64,000 nt of DNA from Gigantopelta aegis (GCF_016097555.1 NC_054702.1:68262463-68326462), one strand, 5' to 3'. Counted from the first letter of the stretch, positions 1 to 10,785 are shown. Made by a program: numbers and translations. Notes: a model not told the origin generated them from the letters alone.

Positions 1-824
1 TTAATGTTGAAGTAGACCAACAAGTTCGACCATAAAGTCTCGCCCAATATTTTTTTAATTTGTATGCTCCCGAATAACGCTTAAAAAGGCGATGTGTAAT
101 TGGTCGATATTTAAATTGTTATTTATAGATGAAATGTCACCTGGACATGGGAGTCCACGCAATGCTGTTAGATCTACTGGTAGACGAGTAGAGCTAATTT
201 TAATCAGATTGGCTTCGTTCACAATACAATCTAATTAAAATTAGCTCCACAATTACATGTGGATCTAACACCAGCCAGTTGGAGCTCATGTCCACCAATC
301 AAAACCTTACTTGCAGAATCATGCCAGTGATTTAAAACTAACAACACTGCGTAGTCCCCAATGTCCAGGTAACATTTCGTCTGTAAATAATAATTTAAAT
401 ATGGACCAATCACACCTCGTCTTTTATAACGTTATTTGGGAGCATACAAATTCTAAAAATATCGGGCGAGTCTATTTTAGTGGTCGCAGTACAGCGAACC
501 ATACCAATACGTACGTAGTGGGTTATCAGTCTTCAATTTTACATTAAAAATTATTTATTTATTTATAAAAAACCCAACTAAATCAGTTTTCAGTTTTACA
601 TTACAAATTATTTATTTTATAAAATAAAACATATTTTAAGGCATTCGTAATTCACACAAAACATGTCGTATACCCTCAGGATAATTCGGAATGTTTTCAA
701 ATTATTTTTAAATCACTGGCATGATTCTGCAAGTAAGGTTTTGATTGGTGGACATGAGCTCCAACTGGCTGGTGTTAGATCCACATGTAATTGTGGAGCT
801 AATTTTAATTAGATTGTTCACAAT
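1..824. repeat. Nested foldback / MITE cluster
   Basis: Two long imperfect inverted repeats interlock here. Bases about 21-150 are complementary to about 358-490, and bases about 213-335 are complementary to about 705-822. A short terminal motif (gagctaattttaat.agattg) occurs three times, at about 190-211 (+), 228-250 (-) and 797-818 (+). The pattern fits several related foldback elements or MITEs inserted into or beside each other, with the first truncated by the window edge. Short ORFs in it are not coding. The class is unknown. Confidence 0.6.
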
Positions 825-1042
825 ATATATATAGTTTGGTACCGTGGCCCGGTCCGATCAACAGGTTTCCGGAAGTCATGGAGGATTCTGGGAGATTTCT
901 GCGAGCGTTATCACAAACAAGACTGTGGAAATCTCCATGCTGGTGGATATTCGGCAACAGGTAATTAGTTATATACCGCCGAATACTATACTGGTGTCAG
1001 AATGGACAACTCACTACCTTTTGCACATGGGCGTACATAGGA

Positions 1043-1166
1043 TTTTGAAAAGGGGAGTTCCAAAATAGATTGCAGAGATATTGGGCATATATTTTTATGT
1101 TGAGTTTTGAAAAGGGGGGTTCCAAAATAGATTGCAGAGATATTGGGCATATATTTCTATGTTGAG
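1043..1166 (+). repeat. 62-bp tandem duplication
   Basis: Two almost identical 62-bp units (1043-1104 and 1105-1166), each beginning ttttgaaaagggg and ending atgttgag, lie head to tail. Only a few substitutions separate them, so the duplication is recent. No coding potential is visible. Confidence 0.8.
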
Positions 1167-2202
1167 TAAATATAATAATGTCAGATATCAATGTCAGATA
1201 TATTAAATTATTTTAAAAAAGCGATTTCGGGGGGGGGGGGGTGTTCGGTCGAACCCATCGACACACACACCCCCCCCCCCCCCCCCCCAATGTACGCCCA
1301 TGTTGCATGATATCAGTGCGATTGTGCGGCCAGATATAATAATCTGTATGCAATTTACCACGGTAAGTATTGGCTATCGGTTAACGCTTGACAAGTTGAC
1401 ACTTTGGCCTTTTGACTTTGAAGGTTAGCTATAGAACGCTGGTAGCCCGAGTACTCTGACTGTAAGAGAGCTAGACGGACAATTGGACATAAATACGCTC
1501 TCATTACAGTCAGAGACCAACCTATGTATATTTTTGGCAATTCCTGACTACCAAACGGTAGGCAAAGATTCCCGCTCTAATACCACAACAATCCTATGTT
1601 TGACGTCAAATACCTTTACATCGATCATTTTCGAGTTAACTTATACAAAAAAATCCACATATTAATCACTAATACACATACTACAGAAAAACTCGACAGC
1701 ACCCACATTCAGCTACGCTTCGTGACACTCCGTCGCAACAATTGACCCCTCCGTATAACGAGTTAACCACGCCCCCCCGTGACACGTGATGCAAGGTTAG
1801 ACAAACATTCAATAATGGCTGCCAATTCGCATAGGTCGATAGCAAAATCAACCGATCTGCCGATTACGTTTTTGCCTTAATTTATTTACAAATATCGTTG
1901 TTTAAATAAAAAGCCGACAAGGGGAGACATTCAAGTATTTCACTACAGGGTACATTTACGATGACAACTTGATTTAAATTGACGAAACCATTTTTACTTC
2001 AGTAAATTTTATCGAAGCACAAGAACCCGGAAGTGAACGTCGAACCAAAAGAACATTTAAAACATCCTATGCTCGTTTTTCTTGTCAGAACTGATAAATT
2101 AAAATGTCTTGTTTGTTTCTTTTTTCTTCTTCTTTTTCATCTTATTTTTGTTGTTGTTGTTCGACTTTTATATTAATGTAATCCCGATATGCCGAGTTGC
2201 AA
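1167..2202. other. Non-coding stretch with G and C runs
   Basis: I see no gene here. It holds a poly-G run near 1229-1241, a poly-C run near 1271-1288 and otherwise unique AT-rich sequence. About 45 bases near 1447-1490 match, in reverse, the stretch near 35784-35833, so part of it is dispersed repeat. Confidence 0.5.
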
Positions 2203-2207
2203 GATAT

Positions 2208-2410
2208 CAGGGCCGTACCCTCCGGGGGGGGGGGGGGGGGGGGGGCAGGGGGCAGCTGCCCCCCCCCCCCAGAATCTTGTCCTTTTTTTTTATATATATC
2301 TCCAGTAATAGCATAGAAATGTTTAATCTTTATAGTATGTTAAAAATTATTTATAAAATTTAGTGCCCCCCCCCCCCCCCCCCATGGATTTTAGTCAGGG
2401 TACGGCCCTG
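2208..2410. mobile_element. Short MITE with CAGGGCCGTACCCT ends
   Basis: The element starts cagggccgtaccct and ends with its reverse complement. It is flanked on both sides by the 5-bp direct repeat gatat (2203-2207 and 2411-2415). Just inside each terminus lies a poly-G (left) or poly-C (right) tract, itself complementary. At about 203 bp it has no coding capacity. The CAGGGCC start recalls hAT-like and related non-autonomous DNA elements, but a 5-bp target duplication is not the usual hAT 8 bp, so the superfamily is open. Confidence 0.7.
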
Positions 2411-2776
2411 GATATAAGGCGCGGCGACGACCCGGCCTCGATCCGTTTAAAACCGTGGCGTCTTTATTTTTGGTCGGGTTGCGTTAAATGTTTTGTTTAA
2501 AAAAAACAAAAGAGAGGGACGTGAGCAGTAACATTAAAATACAAGGCGTGTGGGAATGCTATCAGTGTACCAAAATTTTATGCACGAAAGGTTACAAAAC
2601 TATAGCAGGATACAGTCGCCTGTGCCAAAATTATGCAGTGGTTTAGATTGTGGGATTGCGATATTTAGGGGGGGGGGGGGGGGGGGGGGTATTTTTTTTT
2701 ACATAGCTGCACTGCTTGAATCAACCGATATACGGCACTTGCCCTATTTATGAAACCAAAGCCATACACGAGAGAG

Positions 2777-2807
<31 letters not shown>

Positions 2808-3922
2808 CACAACTGTCGTAGCCAGAGGGTGGGTTGGTGGGGACCACATCTTTGGCCCTCCAGTTATGTATACTGACATATTGGCCCGTCTCCGTTCTGA
2901 CAAGATATATTAGGGCTGTTTACGTTTGGGTGCCTCATCCCTTCTTTATAAAATCAGGCTGTCCAGCACACCCTTTTGAAAAAGTTGGACACAATTAGGA
3001 ATGAAAATGTAGAAAATGTAGGACAAAAGTAGGAAAACGTAGAACAAAAGTAGGAATGAAACAGTACGTAGCGACATTATTCATGCTCGAAACACCGTTT
3101 TATGTAGTGCTTAGTTTGTACATGTATTTTGTGTTCTATCAAAGATAATGTGTATCTTATGTAACGGTCACGTTATAGTCATTTCAAATTACTATACACT
3201 ATATTAATCAATATACATATTTACATGCATAGGAATGCCGATGCACAGTAAAACAGAGTTAACATGATTAATTTAAGTTTTCCATAATGTATTATAGATT
3301 CTGAAGTCATACATACACATTGTACATTATAATCATATTAATCATTGGAAAATATGTTGGCTTTGAGGGTGTAATTTTAATATGGTGCCACAAATTGGGA
3401 GATGTATCTTGCTGCCAAGAAAAATTAAAATAATTCCCGTAACTGATGACTTTTATAATATTACAAGGAATATGCACACTTTAACAGCAATTCGTGGCAT
3501 TTTCAAACAAAAAAGTACGAAAAACTACTCTGAAGAAAAAGTAGGAAAAATAGGACAAAAACCAAAAAGTACGAACAAGTAGCTGGACAGTCTGTAACAT
3601 ATTTGCCAATTAAGCCAGTACAACAGTGCTTAAATAAATTATAAACTCATGTGTTGTGGCAACAACTGTTGGGAATCAAACTTGAAGCTTCTGCACCCCC
3701 CCCCCCCCCCCCCCAATCTCACACAACCCGCCCATTAGTTATCCTACTGTCACACAAAATGTACTCAAAAAGCTTTATCTGTTCTAGAGGCATAGGCAGA
3801 TAAAAAATAGTAATAAATATTATAAGACAACCCATGCCTACAAAACAATAATAATAATACAAAATAAAAATTTAATTAAAAACATTTATATATATATTAA
3901 AAAAAAAGAGGCAAAATTATAT

Positions 3923-3925
<3 letters not shown>
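2411..3925. other. Intergenic, homopolymer-rich
   Basis: No gene is seen. It contains a poly-G run (about 2669-2689), a poly-A run (about 2778-2805), a poly-C run (about 3697-3714) and AT-rich sequence. Several AAAGTAGGA-type degenerate repeats occur at about 2995-3060 and 3510-3585. Confidence 0.5.

Positions 3926-3986
<61 letters not shown>
3926..3986 (+). repeat. (GA)n microsatellite
   Basis: About 30 uninterrupted AG units abut the left end of the neighbouring inverted-repeat element. Confidence 0.95.
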
Positions 3987-3987
<1 letters not shown>

Positions 3988-4223
3988 AGGGTTTCTGCCA
4001 GAGGGTAAAATGGGCATGGTGCCATACCCAAATTTTTAATTTTTTTAAGTTAACATTTTGACAAAATTAATGACTCTTATCATTATTGTATGATTTTCTT
4101 AAGCCTAACCCTAAATGTAACCCATTTTATTTGTGGAGGAGACCGCCCATAGCCCCTGTTGATTGTGGTTGCATTCAATAACATAGCGCCATACACACAA
4201 AAAAAATTCTGGCAGAAACACTG
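3987..4223. mobile_element. MITE with CAGGGTTTCTGCCAGA termini
   Basis: The left end cagggtttctgccaga and right end tctggcagaaacactg are inverted repeats of each other with one mismatch. The right terminus is duplicated in tandem (4206-4241 and 4243-4276), so a second, partial element or a local duplication follows. The insert is non-coding. The CAGGG start suggests a hAT-type non-autonomous element (inference). Confidence 0.6.
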
Positions 4224-4276
4224 TAACTATAAAACTAAAATTATTTCTGGCAGAAACACTATAACATAAAACTAAA

Positions 4277-5460
4277 CCACAGATTGCAGTTCGCACAATT
4301 TGTTTAATATTTATTATGAGAATACTTCCTAACATTTTCTTTTTTCTCAAAGAGAGGGTCTTTACATATTAATCCCCATTCAATCTGGTACAGGTAAATA
4401 TATCTATTCAAAAATGTATCTTTTTGTGGCATCCATCTCCAAATCATTATCCTCGAAACTGAGCAATTAAGGATTACCATTTGATGGGTGGTATCAAACT
4501 GAATCCCAAGTCTTGGAAGTCTGAATTACTCCTTAGCAGCAATATGTCAAATACAATTTTTTTTTTTTAAATATTGTACTAAAAGAAATTGTTGAAAGTG
4601 TTTCCTTTTCAGCAGCAATTTCACCTCCTGCCCCAGTTTTTCTTTCACATATCAGTTGAAACTGTTCTATTATTTCTATCATTCTGTTCTCAATATCAAG
4701 ATGCAATGTAATTTGTTTAATAGTTTGTCTTCAGAATCTCATTTTCGACATCTAAGCAATGACTCCACATCCATTGGTCCAGTTGCTGAAATATATAAAA
4801 ACAAACATGTTAAGTATTTCACATCCATTTGAAGAAGTACATTAGTCTGTAACTTAATTACATAATTACATATCATTGTATTAATTTAAAGTTTAATTTA
4901 ATTTTAGGAATTTTTTTTTTAATAGGAAACAAAATCAATGTGACTAAACAAAGTATAAAATTAAAAAGTATAGCAGTAAATTAAGAAAAGTAGTGAACAA
5001 TGTATTTAACGTTGATGATGTTATTTGATTTCTATTAGAAAGTTGCACAAAGCTACATATAAGATGGCATGTGGAAGAAGGAAAATGCCTATGCTTTGCT
5101 AAAATTTGGGGTATAAAATAATGATGAAAAACAAAACTACTGTCTTCAAAAGAAAATCATATTTAGGGTAGGTAATAAAAACAAAACAGATGTAAGTGCC
5201 TCATCTAGGTGGTTATGGGTTTGAAATGTTTTGAAATTAGGGTTAGGACATATTTCAAGCACATGACCATTTATAAACAGCAGTTGTTTTACTATTATTT
5301 TGCTCCCCCCCAAAAATAAAAAAAAATTTAAGCATGGGCAAGTAAGGGTTTCGACCTCCAATACCCTCCGCCTGCACATGCACCCGATTCCTCTCTAAGA
5401 TTATATGTAAAAATTACCAAATGTTAGACATCCAACAGCAGATGGAAGGAAGGATAGGAT
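4277..5460. other. AT-rich intergenic sequence
   Basis: I find no convincing exon or RNA gene. The sequence is AT-rich with short homopolymers. Short ORFs lack any recognisable domain or codon bias. Confidence 0.4.
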
Positions 5461-5462
5461 AT

Positions 5463-5560
5463 GTTTAATTTAACAACGCACTCAGCACATTTTATTTACG
5501 GTTGTATGGGGTCGGATGATTATTAAATCAATATGCTTTATCTTTGATGTCGTTAAACCC
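5463..5560 (-). repeat. SINE tail fragment
   Basis: The fragment matches, in reverse, the 3' body of the tRNA-headed SINEs elsewhere in the window (taacaacgcactcagcacattttatttacgg and ...gatgtcgttaaa parts). It is truncated and diverged. Confidence 0.65.
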
Positions 5561-5705
5561 CACCCCCCACCCCACCCCAACTTTACCCTTTCCGAACGAA
5601 ATAATATTTATTTGAATTTGTCGATTTAAACACGTAAAATTAAGAAGTGAAAACGTTCATTGTCTTCTTTAGTATATTTTATTTTAAAAATATATACACG
5701 ATTAA

Positions 5706-6087
5706 AGGGACATTCCCGAGTTTGCTGCAATTTTTAAGATGTTATCGACTAACAGAGACTTTTTAACGAGTGTAATTACATATCAGATATATTTTTATGC
5801 ATAAAATATTAATGGCTGTATACTAAACGTGTTTCTGATTGTTCTAATATTTGTACTAGGTTAAATTTCATTTTATTTCCTAAAATATATTTTTTCGTAC
5901 GTACGAAATTATTTGAAGACAAAATCCAGTTTGGGCTTCTTCCACATATTAAGACGGTCAGAAACACACTGAATATATAGACACTGATATTCTAAACAAG
6001 AAAATATATTTAATATGTAAGTTTAATCGTAGAAATATTCAATTTTTCGGAAACATCTTACAATGCAGCAAACTCAGGAGTGTCCCT
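5706..6087. mobile_element. TTAA-flanked MITE, family 1 (complete)
   Basis: A 382-bp element starts agggacattcccgagtttgc and ends with an imperfect reverse complement of the same (gcaaactcaggagtgtccct). It lies between two TTAA tetranucleotides (5702-5705, 6088-6091). Exact TTAA duplication is the hallmark of piggyBac-type transposition, so a piggyBac-mobilised MITE is the leading reading. The central part contains a cgtacgtacg palindrome. A second, half-length copy lies at 15302-15528. Confidence 0.75.
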
Positions 6088-6091
6088 TTAA

Positions 6092-6670
6092 TGTGTTACT
6101 AGTATACAAACTAAACTTTGAAAGTTCTACTGACACTTTATAAAATATCAATTCTGAAATAGGAAGGTACGACTGTCGATAATACGTTGTCAAGATCAAA
6201 CCGGTTTTAACTAAAGACTAGTACCGTATCCTCAACCAAACGTTCTTCTTCGTACAGCGCAAGATTTCTCTTTTAATTTTTTGAGACGAACCCTACAATT
6301 TGAAATCGGCAAACGCATTTGTTAACTGAAACTGACAAACAGGCTGTCGTTTGTGCTTTGCCGAACTATGGCGGCACAGGCGATGAATCAAGCGTATACG
6401 TTTGACGATATCCGTTCATTGCGAACACACACGACTTTTTAAAAAGTGCATTTGAGCTTGTATTTCACATTTGTACATGATGTTAAAATATGGTAACCAG
6501 AGAATGTAACTTTAACTTTATTATAAAGAAAAGTTAAAATCATACCGAAAATGTATTACCAAGTTTTAGTCAAATATTGGAAAATTACATTACGTACGTT
6601 TTCATTTCCAATAAAGGCTATTTAAATTTTATTTTAAAAAAAATATTGAACATCCTGCATTAAAATAGGT
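6092..6670. other. Intergenic sequence
   Basis: No feature is recognised. There are no long ORFs on either strand and no SINE or MITE ends. Confidence 0.4.
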
Positions 6671-6672
6671 TT

Positions 6673-7070
6673 ACCGGCCTCGGTGGCGTCGTGGCAGGCC
6701 ATCGGTCTACAGGCTGGTAGGTATTGGGTTCGGATCCCAGTCGAGGCATGGAATTTTTAATCCAGATACCGACTCCAAACCCTGAGTGAGTGCTCCGCAA
6801 GGCTCAATGGGTAGGTGTAAACCACTTGCACCGACCAGTGATCCATAACTGGTTCAACAAAGGCCATGGTTTGTGCTATCCTGCCTGTGGGAAGCGCAAA
6901 TAAAAGATCCCTTGCTGCCTGTCGAAAAAAGAGTAGCCTATGTGGCGACAGCGGGTTTTCTCTTCAAAACAGTGTCAAAATGACCATATGTTTGACGTCC
7001 AATAGCCGATGATAAGATAAAAAATCAATGTGCTCTAGTGGCGTCGTTAAATAAAACAAACTTTACTTTT
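6673..7070 (+). repeat. tRNA-headed SINE, head type 1 (full length)
   Basis: The 5' head begins ggcctcggtggcgtcgtgg and carries a B-box-like ggttcggatcc near 6729, typical of a tRNA-derived Pol III promoter. A body of about 300 bp follows (cctgtgggaagcgcaaataaaagatccc, then gcgacagcgggttttc). The 3' end is tggcgtcgttaaataaaac. Closely similar copies are at 53413, 46336 (+), 18820 and 44246 (-). It is non-coding and depends on a LINE partner for retroposition (known for SINEs). Confidence 0.85.
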
Positions 7071-7076
7071 AAAATA

Positions 7077-7122
7077 GTTTACACCTACCCATTGAGCCTT
7101 GCGGAGCACTTACTCAGGTCTT
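7077..7122 (-). repeat. Inverted fragment of the SINE head/body
   Basis: These bases are the reverse complement of the cctgagtgagtgctccgcaaggctcaatgggtaggtgtaaac part of the SINE just upstream (about 6780-6823), so the two can pair into a hairpin. Confidence 0.75.
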
Positions 7123-7825
7123 TAATAGTTGTAGGCTGAAGAAGGAAAAACTGAAAAAACTACATTTAAGGAAATATTAATTACATAATTTTGCTAACAA
7201 GTAGTGTAGTGGTCTTAAGAATAATAGTATTTCCAGGATACAGTCTTGAATGTCATTGGTGTTACACATTGTCATTGGTGTTACGCTAGAATATTTTAGC
7301 TGTCATTTCTCAAGAAACTTTATTTTTGAAATTTAAATTGTTTATTTAAGAAAGCATACCTTCCACCTTTATGACTTTAATGAAATTTATTTTGAAGGAC
7401 TCCATATTTTTAAATAATTAAAACGTCCACAGTGTATAATTTAAGTCACACAGAATATCCATGTGAAAATGCACAATTACACCCTTGGATAGTTTTTAAT
7501 TATAAAGTTATTCCATATATGTTATTAGGGACACCCAAATAACACATCCATGTGCTCTTGATCACTATAAACCAATTGGATCACACTGCTGAACTACCCC
7601 ACTTGTCCGGTAACACCAATGACATAATGAACTTGTTCATAGAATAACATGTGTCTGCACGTGCAGGCCGATTACAGTTCTGCGTGGCCAGATATAATTT
7701 TATGTTTCTTTGTTCATCAAGTTTCCAAAAGTTAACAATAAATCTTTATATCGTTTGATTGTTTTATCTTGAATTTGTATTTTGAAAAGTGACGCTTTGT
7801 GTAGAATGACCCATATATATATATA
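7123..7825. other. Intergenic sequence
   Basis: There is no gene. A short direct repeat (gtcattggtgttac) occurs at about 7253-7285, and its complement near 7611-7625. A (TA)n run precedes the Tc1 element and supplies its TA target. Confidence 0.4.
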
Positions 7826-9428
7826 CTACTCAAAAGAATTTAAGGGTCAAAAATTTATAACCAAATAAGTTTCAGAGTGTATTAGATTGATGATGTAAAC
7901 TACACCAATTTTTTTATTTATTGTTCCATATTTACAAAAAAACCCACAAATAAACGTCACTGTATACAAGAAAGTCACATGACATGCTGTCAAAGTTGAA
8001 GGTTGTCAAACATGGATTTTACACATTAGAACATTCGTTTAATAGTGTGTGAATCCACCCCTGGCGCGAATACACTCGACACATCGTTGCCTCATGCTGT
8101 TGATCAGACGTCTGAAGAACTCTTGGGGAATGGCCTGCCACTCTGCCATAAGAAGTTGACCCAGATCATGAAGGTTGGCCGGAGGGGCATGGTTATCCCG
8201 AACTCTCCTGCCTAATTCGTCCCAGGCGTTCTCTATTGGGGCCAAGTCAGGCGAATATGCTGGCCAATCCATCCTGGCGATACCTTGTTGTCTGAGAAAG
8301 TCCGTTACCACCCTGGCGCGGTGGGGTCTGGCATTGTCATCCTGCAGAACTGCCCCACCGCCAATCTGCTGAAGGCCTGGGAGAACCAACGGCCGGATAA
8401 TCTCATTCAGATAGCGGATTCCATTCAGATTGCCATCCACCACATAGAGGGGGGTCCTGTGGTGGATAGAGATGCCGCCCCACACCATGACGCTGCCACC
8501 ACCGAACCGGTGACGTTGTCTAACGTTAACGTCAGCGAAGCGCTCCCCAGGAAGTCTGTAGACACGAACCCGACCGTCGTTGAACAGGAGACTAAACCTG
8601 GACTCATCAGTGAACATCACTCGACCCCACTGAACACGTTGCCACCGCAGATGAAGCGTGCACCAGTGACGTCTGGCCGTTCTGTGACGTGGTAGGAGTG
8701 GTGGTCGAACAGCCTGGCGACGGCAGCGTAGATTATTGGCTCTCAGACGATTGCGTATGGTTTGATCAGACACTCGAGTTCCAGCCGCAGTCCGCAGATT
8801 GTCACGTAATCGGCGTGCAGTGGTTGTGCGTTGACGTAGAGCCATATTGGTGATGTAGCGGTCCTCTCTATTTGTAGTGCTTCGGGGTCTTCCCGAACGT
8901 GGACGATTTCGAACAGAATTCGTTGCTTGGTACCGTTGCCACAGTCGGCCAACGACACTCTGACTGACACCAAGTCTCAGAGAAACATTTCTTTGCGTAT
9001 TGCCATCCTGAAGCCAAGCAATAGCCCTTCCTCGATCTTCGATAGTCAGTTGAAGTCGTACCATTGTCGAATTTGGAGTGTGCACCGTACACGAACGCAA
9101 GCTCCAATTATACGGAAATTCAGCATTGGGATCATGGAATACACGTGCAAAGCGTGCAAATGAAGCGCTTTGTGAAAAAGCAAGTTATGGGCACTTAGCA
9201 GACCTTTCGCTTTCGCCCTAATTTACGTGCAAATGTAAGCATGTTTTCGCCATTAGAACTAGTCGACAGTGTCAATGACAGTGGATTTTAATTCATTTAT
9301 GGGTTGCTTAGACCTACTTTCGTCAAAATGGAACAATACCATGCGTGACATTATGGTCTAGCTAATATAATTGACATTCAGAAAATAATGTCGAAAATAT
9401 CGTCTGACCCTTAAATTCTTTTGAGTAG
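7826..9428 (-). mobile_element. Complete Tc1-like DNA transposon (copy 1)
   Basis: The element is 1603 bp and bounded by perfect inverted repeats of 23 bp (ctactcaaaagaatttaaggg plus tc) at 7826-7848 and 9406-9428. A TA dinucleotide flanks each end (7824-7825, 9429-9430), as expected for Tc1/mariner. A second inner repeat, attgttccat, occurs near 7921-7930 and in inverse near 9327-9338, suggesting internal transposase-binding sites of the IR/DR kind (inference). One uninterrupted transposase ORF fills the centre on the minus strand. Perfect termini and an intact ORF point to a young and possibly mobile copy. Confidence 0.92.
8039..9100 (-). CDS. Tc1-like transposase, intact DD34E
   Basis: This 353-aa protein cuts and re-inserts the element that encodes it, acting in the nucleus on the terminal repeats. 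The N-terminal third (about residues 13-130) is a paired-like double helix-turn-helix region; GRPRSTTNRED near residue 75 is the GRPR-type AT-hook stretch typical of Tc1. The catalytic core shows FTDESRF (first Asp), LQDDNARPHRA (second Asp) and SPDLAPIENAW (Glu). 34 residues lie between the second Asp and the Glu, giving DD34E, the Tc1 class. GGGSVMVWGGIS is also present. Length matches the family. The first Met gives 353 aa, but the Met at residue 13 (MVRLQLT, base 9064) is a more typical Tc1 start. No frameshift or stop is seen. Plus-strand ORFs over it are shadows. Confidence 0.93.
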   Translation of the reverse strand: MRSCTVHTPNSTMVRLQLTIEDRGRAIAWLQDGNTQRNVSLRLGVSQSVVGRLWQRYQATNSVRNRPRSGRPRSTTNREDRYITNMALRQRTTTARRLRDNLRTAAGTRVSDQTIRNRLRANNLRCRRQAVRPPLLPRHRTARRHWCTLHLRWQRVQWGRVMFTDESRFSLLFNDGRVRVYRLPGERFADVNVRQRHRFGGGSVMVWGGISIHHRTPLYVVDGNLNGIRYLNEIIRPLVLPGLQQIGGGAVLQDDNARPHRARVVTDFLRQQGIARMDWPAYSPDLAPIENAWDELGRRVRDNHAPPANLHDLGQLLMAEWQAIPQEFFRRLINSMRQRCVECIRARGGFTHY

Positions 9429-9430
9429 TA

Positions 9431-9780
9431 TATATAATGAAAAGAAGTACTATCTAATTTCAAAACATGTTAAGAACATATTAATATATCGTTATATTTA
9501 TACGCACCCCACACACCCCGGCAAAGGCTTCCAAAATAAGAATAAAAGGGAGAAAATATTGGTCTAGCGTTAGTTATAAAGATAATCTATATTTGTGTAG
9601 GCATATATGATATCTATTTTCATTTATGTTTTAATTACAATAAGATTTTGTGTGTGTGTATTGTATGTATTTAATTATTATGTAAATGTAAGAGCACTTA
9701 AAAATGAAAACAAAAGACAATGAAAAAATAAAAAATAAAACCGTAATATGATTTGTTAAAACTAATAGTATAACAGTAAT
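9431..9780. other. AT-rich intergenic sequence
   Basis: I see nothing beyond AT-rich sequence and a short (TG)n near 9650. Confidence 0.4.
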
Positions 9781-9948
9781 CAACGGGGGGTGCAGATTAT
9801 GTTTTATAGTAAGGAATATGGAGTGTAGGTTATATGTATAATAATGAATGGAGAGTGCAAATTATGCTTATAATATCAATGGTGGTGTGTGTGTGTGTGT
9901 GTGTGTTGTAGATTATGCGTATAATAATGAATGGTGATTACAAATTAA
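9781..9948 (+). repeat. Degenerate tandem repeat with (TG)n
   Basis: A phrase of about 50 bp (tgcag/aattatg...tataataatgaatgg) recurs three times with drift. A (TG)n run of about 20 bases sits in the last unit (about 9884-9906). It is non-coding. Confidence 0.55.
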
Positions 9949-10048
9949 GAAAACTTTAAAATATGTCTCTGTATATTCAGCTTTTAAAAAATTATTAGTC
10001 TAATGTTTATAGTACCTCCAATTTCATTCTGTTTCCAAATATATATAC

Positions 10049-10185
10049 AGTTGAAACCCGTTGGTTCGAACCCCGTTGGAGAAAGTGTTAGACCCATCGG
10101 GTAGTTCGACTAAGTGTAACTCAGGACTTTGTTCTTGGTTCGAGCGCTGCGATGTATTTGACCCTTCCGAGTTCGACCCAGGCCC
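10049..10185 (+). mobile_element. Possible pogo/Tigger-like terminal fragment
   Basis: The stretch begins tatacagttgaaacccgttggttcgaac and includes repeated ggttcga/agttcga motifs, resembling the ends of pogo/Tigger-like elements. A weak inverse (cgaggttgactgtta) follows at about 10299-10313, beyond the microsatellite. The resemblance is from memory of terminal consensus forms and is only suggestive. Confidence 0.3.
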
Positions 10186-10264
10186 ATGTATGTATGTGTG
10201 TATGTATGTGTATGTATGTGTATGTGTGTGTATGTATGTATGTATGTATGTATGTATGTATGTA
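10186..10264 (+). repeat. (TATG)n / (TG)n microsatellite
   Basis: Mixed tatg and tg units run into the first unit of the 316-bp array. ORFs of YVCMYVC or HTYIHTY type across it are translation artefacts. Confidence 0.9.
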
Positions 10265-10385
10265 TTGATGTATGAATATCTATATATTGTATGTATGTCG
10301 AGGTTGACTGTTACATACATAGATATTAAGGCACTGGCGCAGGGGATAATTAAATCGTTTCTGGCCTCACAAATTGTCCCATGCC

Positions 10386-10469
10386 GTTGCTGGGACTCGA
10401 ACCTGTGGCACCGATTCGCCCGCAAATTGCAAGACTAACCACGATACGCTCTGAGCTATCGAAGCTTCC
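10386..10469 (-). repeat. tRNA-like Pol III promoter segment, unit 1
   Basis: Read on the minus strand, it starts gaagcttcgatagctcagagcg and contains an A-box-like tagctcagagcg and a perfect B box ggttcgagtcc (about 10394-10404). I could not fold a convincing full cloverleaf with a sensible anticodon stem, so I treat it as a tRNA-derived SINE head or tRNA pseudogene rather than a functional tRNA. Confidence 0.5.
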
Positions 10470-10701
10470 ATAAAAAGGAAGTTCTTTAACTCAACCATAT
10501 GCATGGGGCCTACAATCTACGCGGTCGATCCCGCTTACGTGCATGAAACAGTGGGCAGACCTGGCACTGGCTAGTATGTATTGATGTATGAATATCTATA
10601 TATTGTATGTATGTCGAGGTTGACTGTTACATACATAGATATTAAGGCACTGGCGCAGGGGATAATTAAATCCTTTCTGGCCTCACAAATTGTCCCATGC
10701 C

Positions 10702-10785
10702 GTTGCTGGGACTCGAACCTGTGGCATCGATTCGCCCGCAAATTGCAAGACTAACCACGATACGCTCTGAGCTATCAAAGCTTCC
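10702..10785 (-). repeat. tRNA-like Pol III promoter segment, unit 2
   Basis: This is the same segment as in unit 1, with minor substitutions. The A box and B box are both retained. Confidence 0.5.

Noticed and set aside
5100..5380. Possible minus-strand exon (77-codon ORF)
   Set aside because: No domain, unconvincing splice sites and AT-biased composition typical of the surroundings.
8285..8695. 136-codon plus-strand ORF
   Set aside because: It lies fully inside and antisense to the intact Tc1 transposase and has no domain of its own. The ORFs at 24037-24712 are shadows of the second transposase in the same way.
10386..10469. Functional tRNA gene
   Set aside because: A and B boxes are clear, but I could not form an acceptor stem and anticodon arm of proper geometry, and the segment is repeated as part of a satellite unit.
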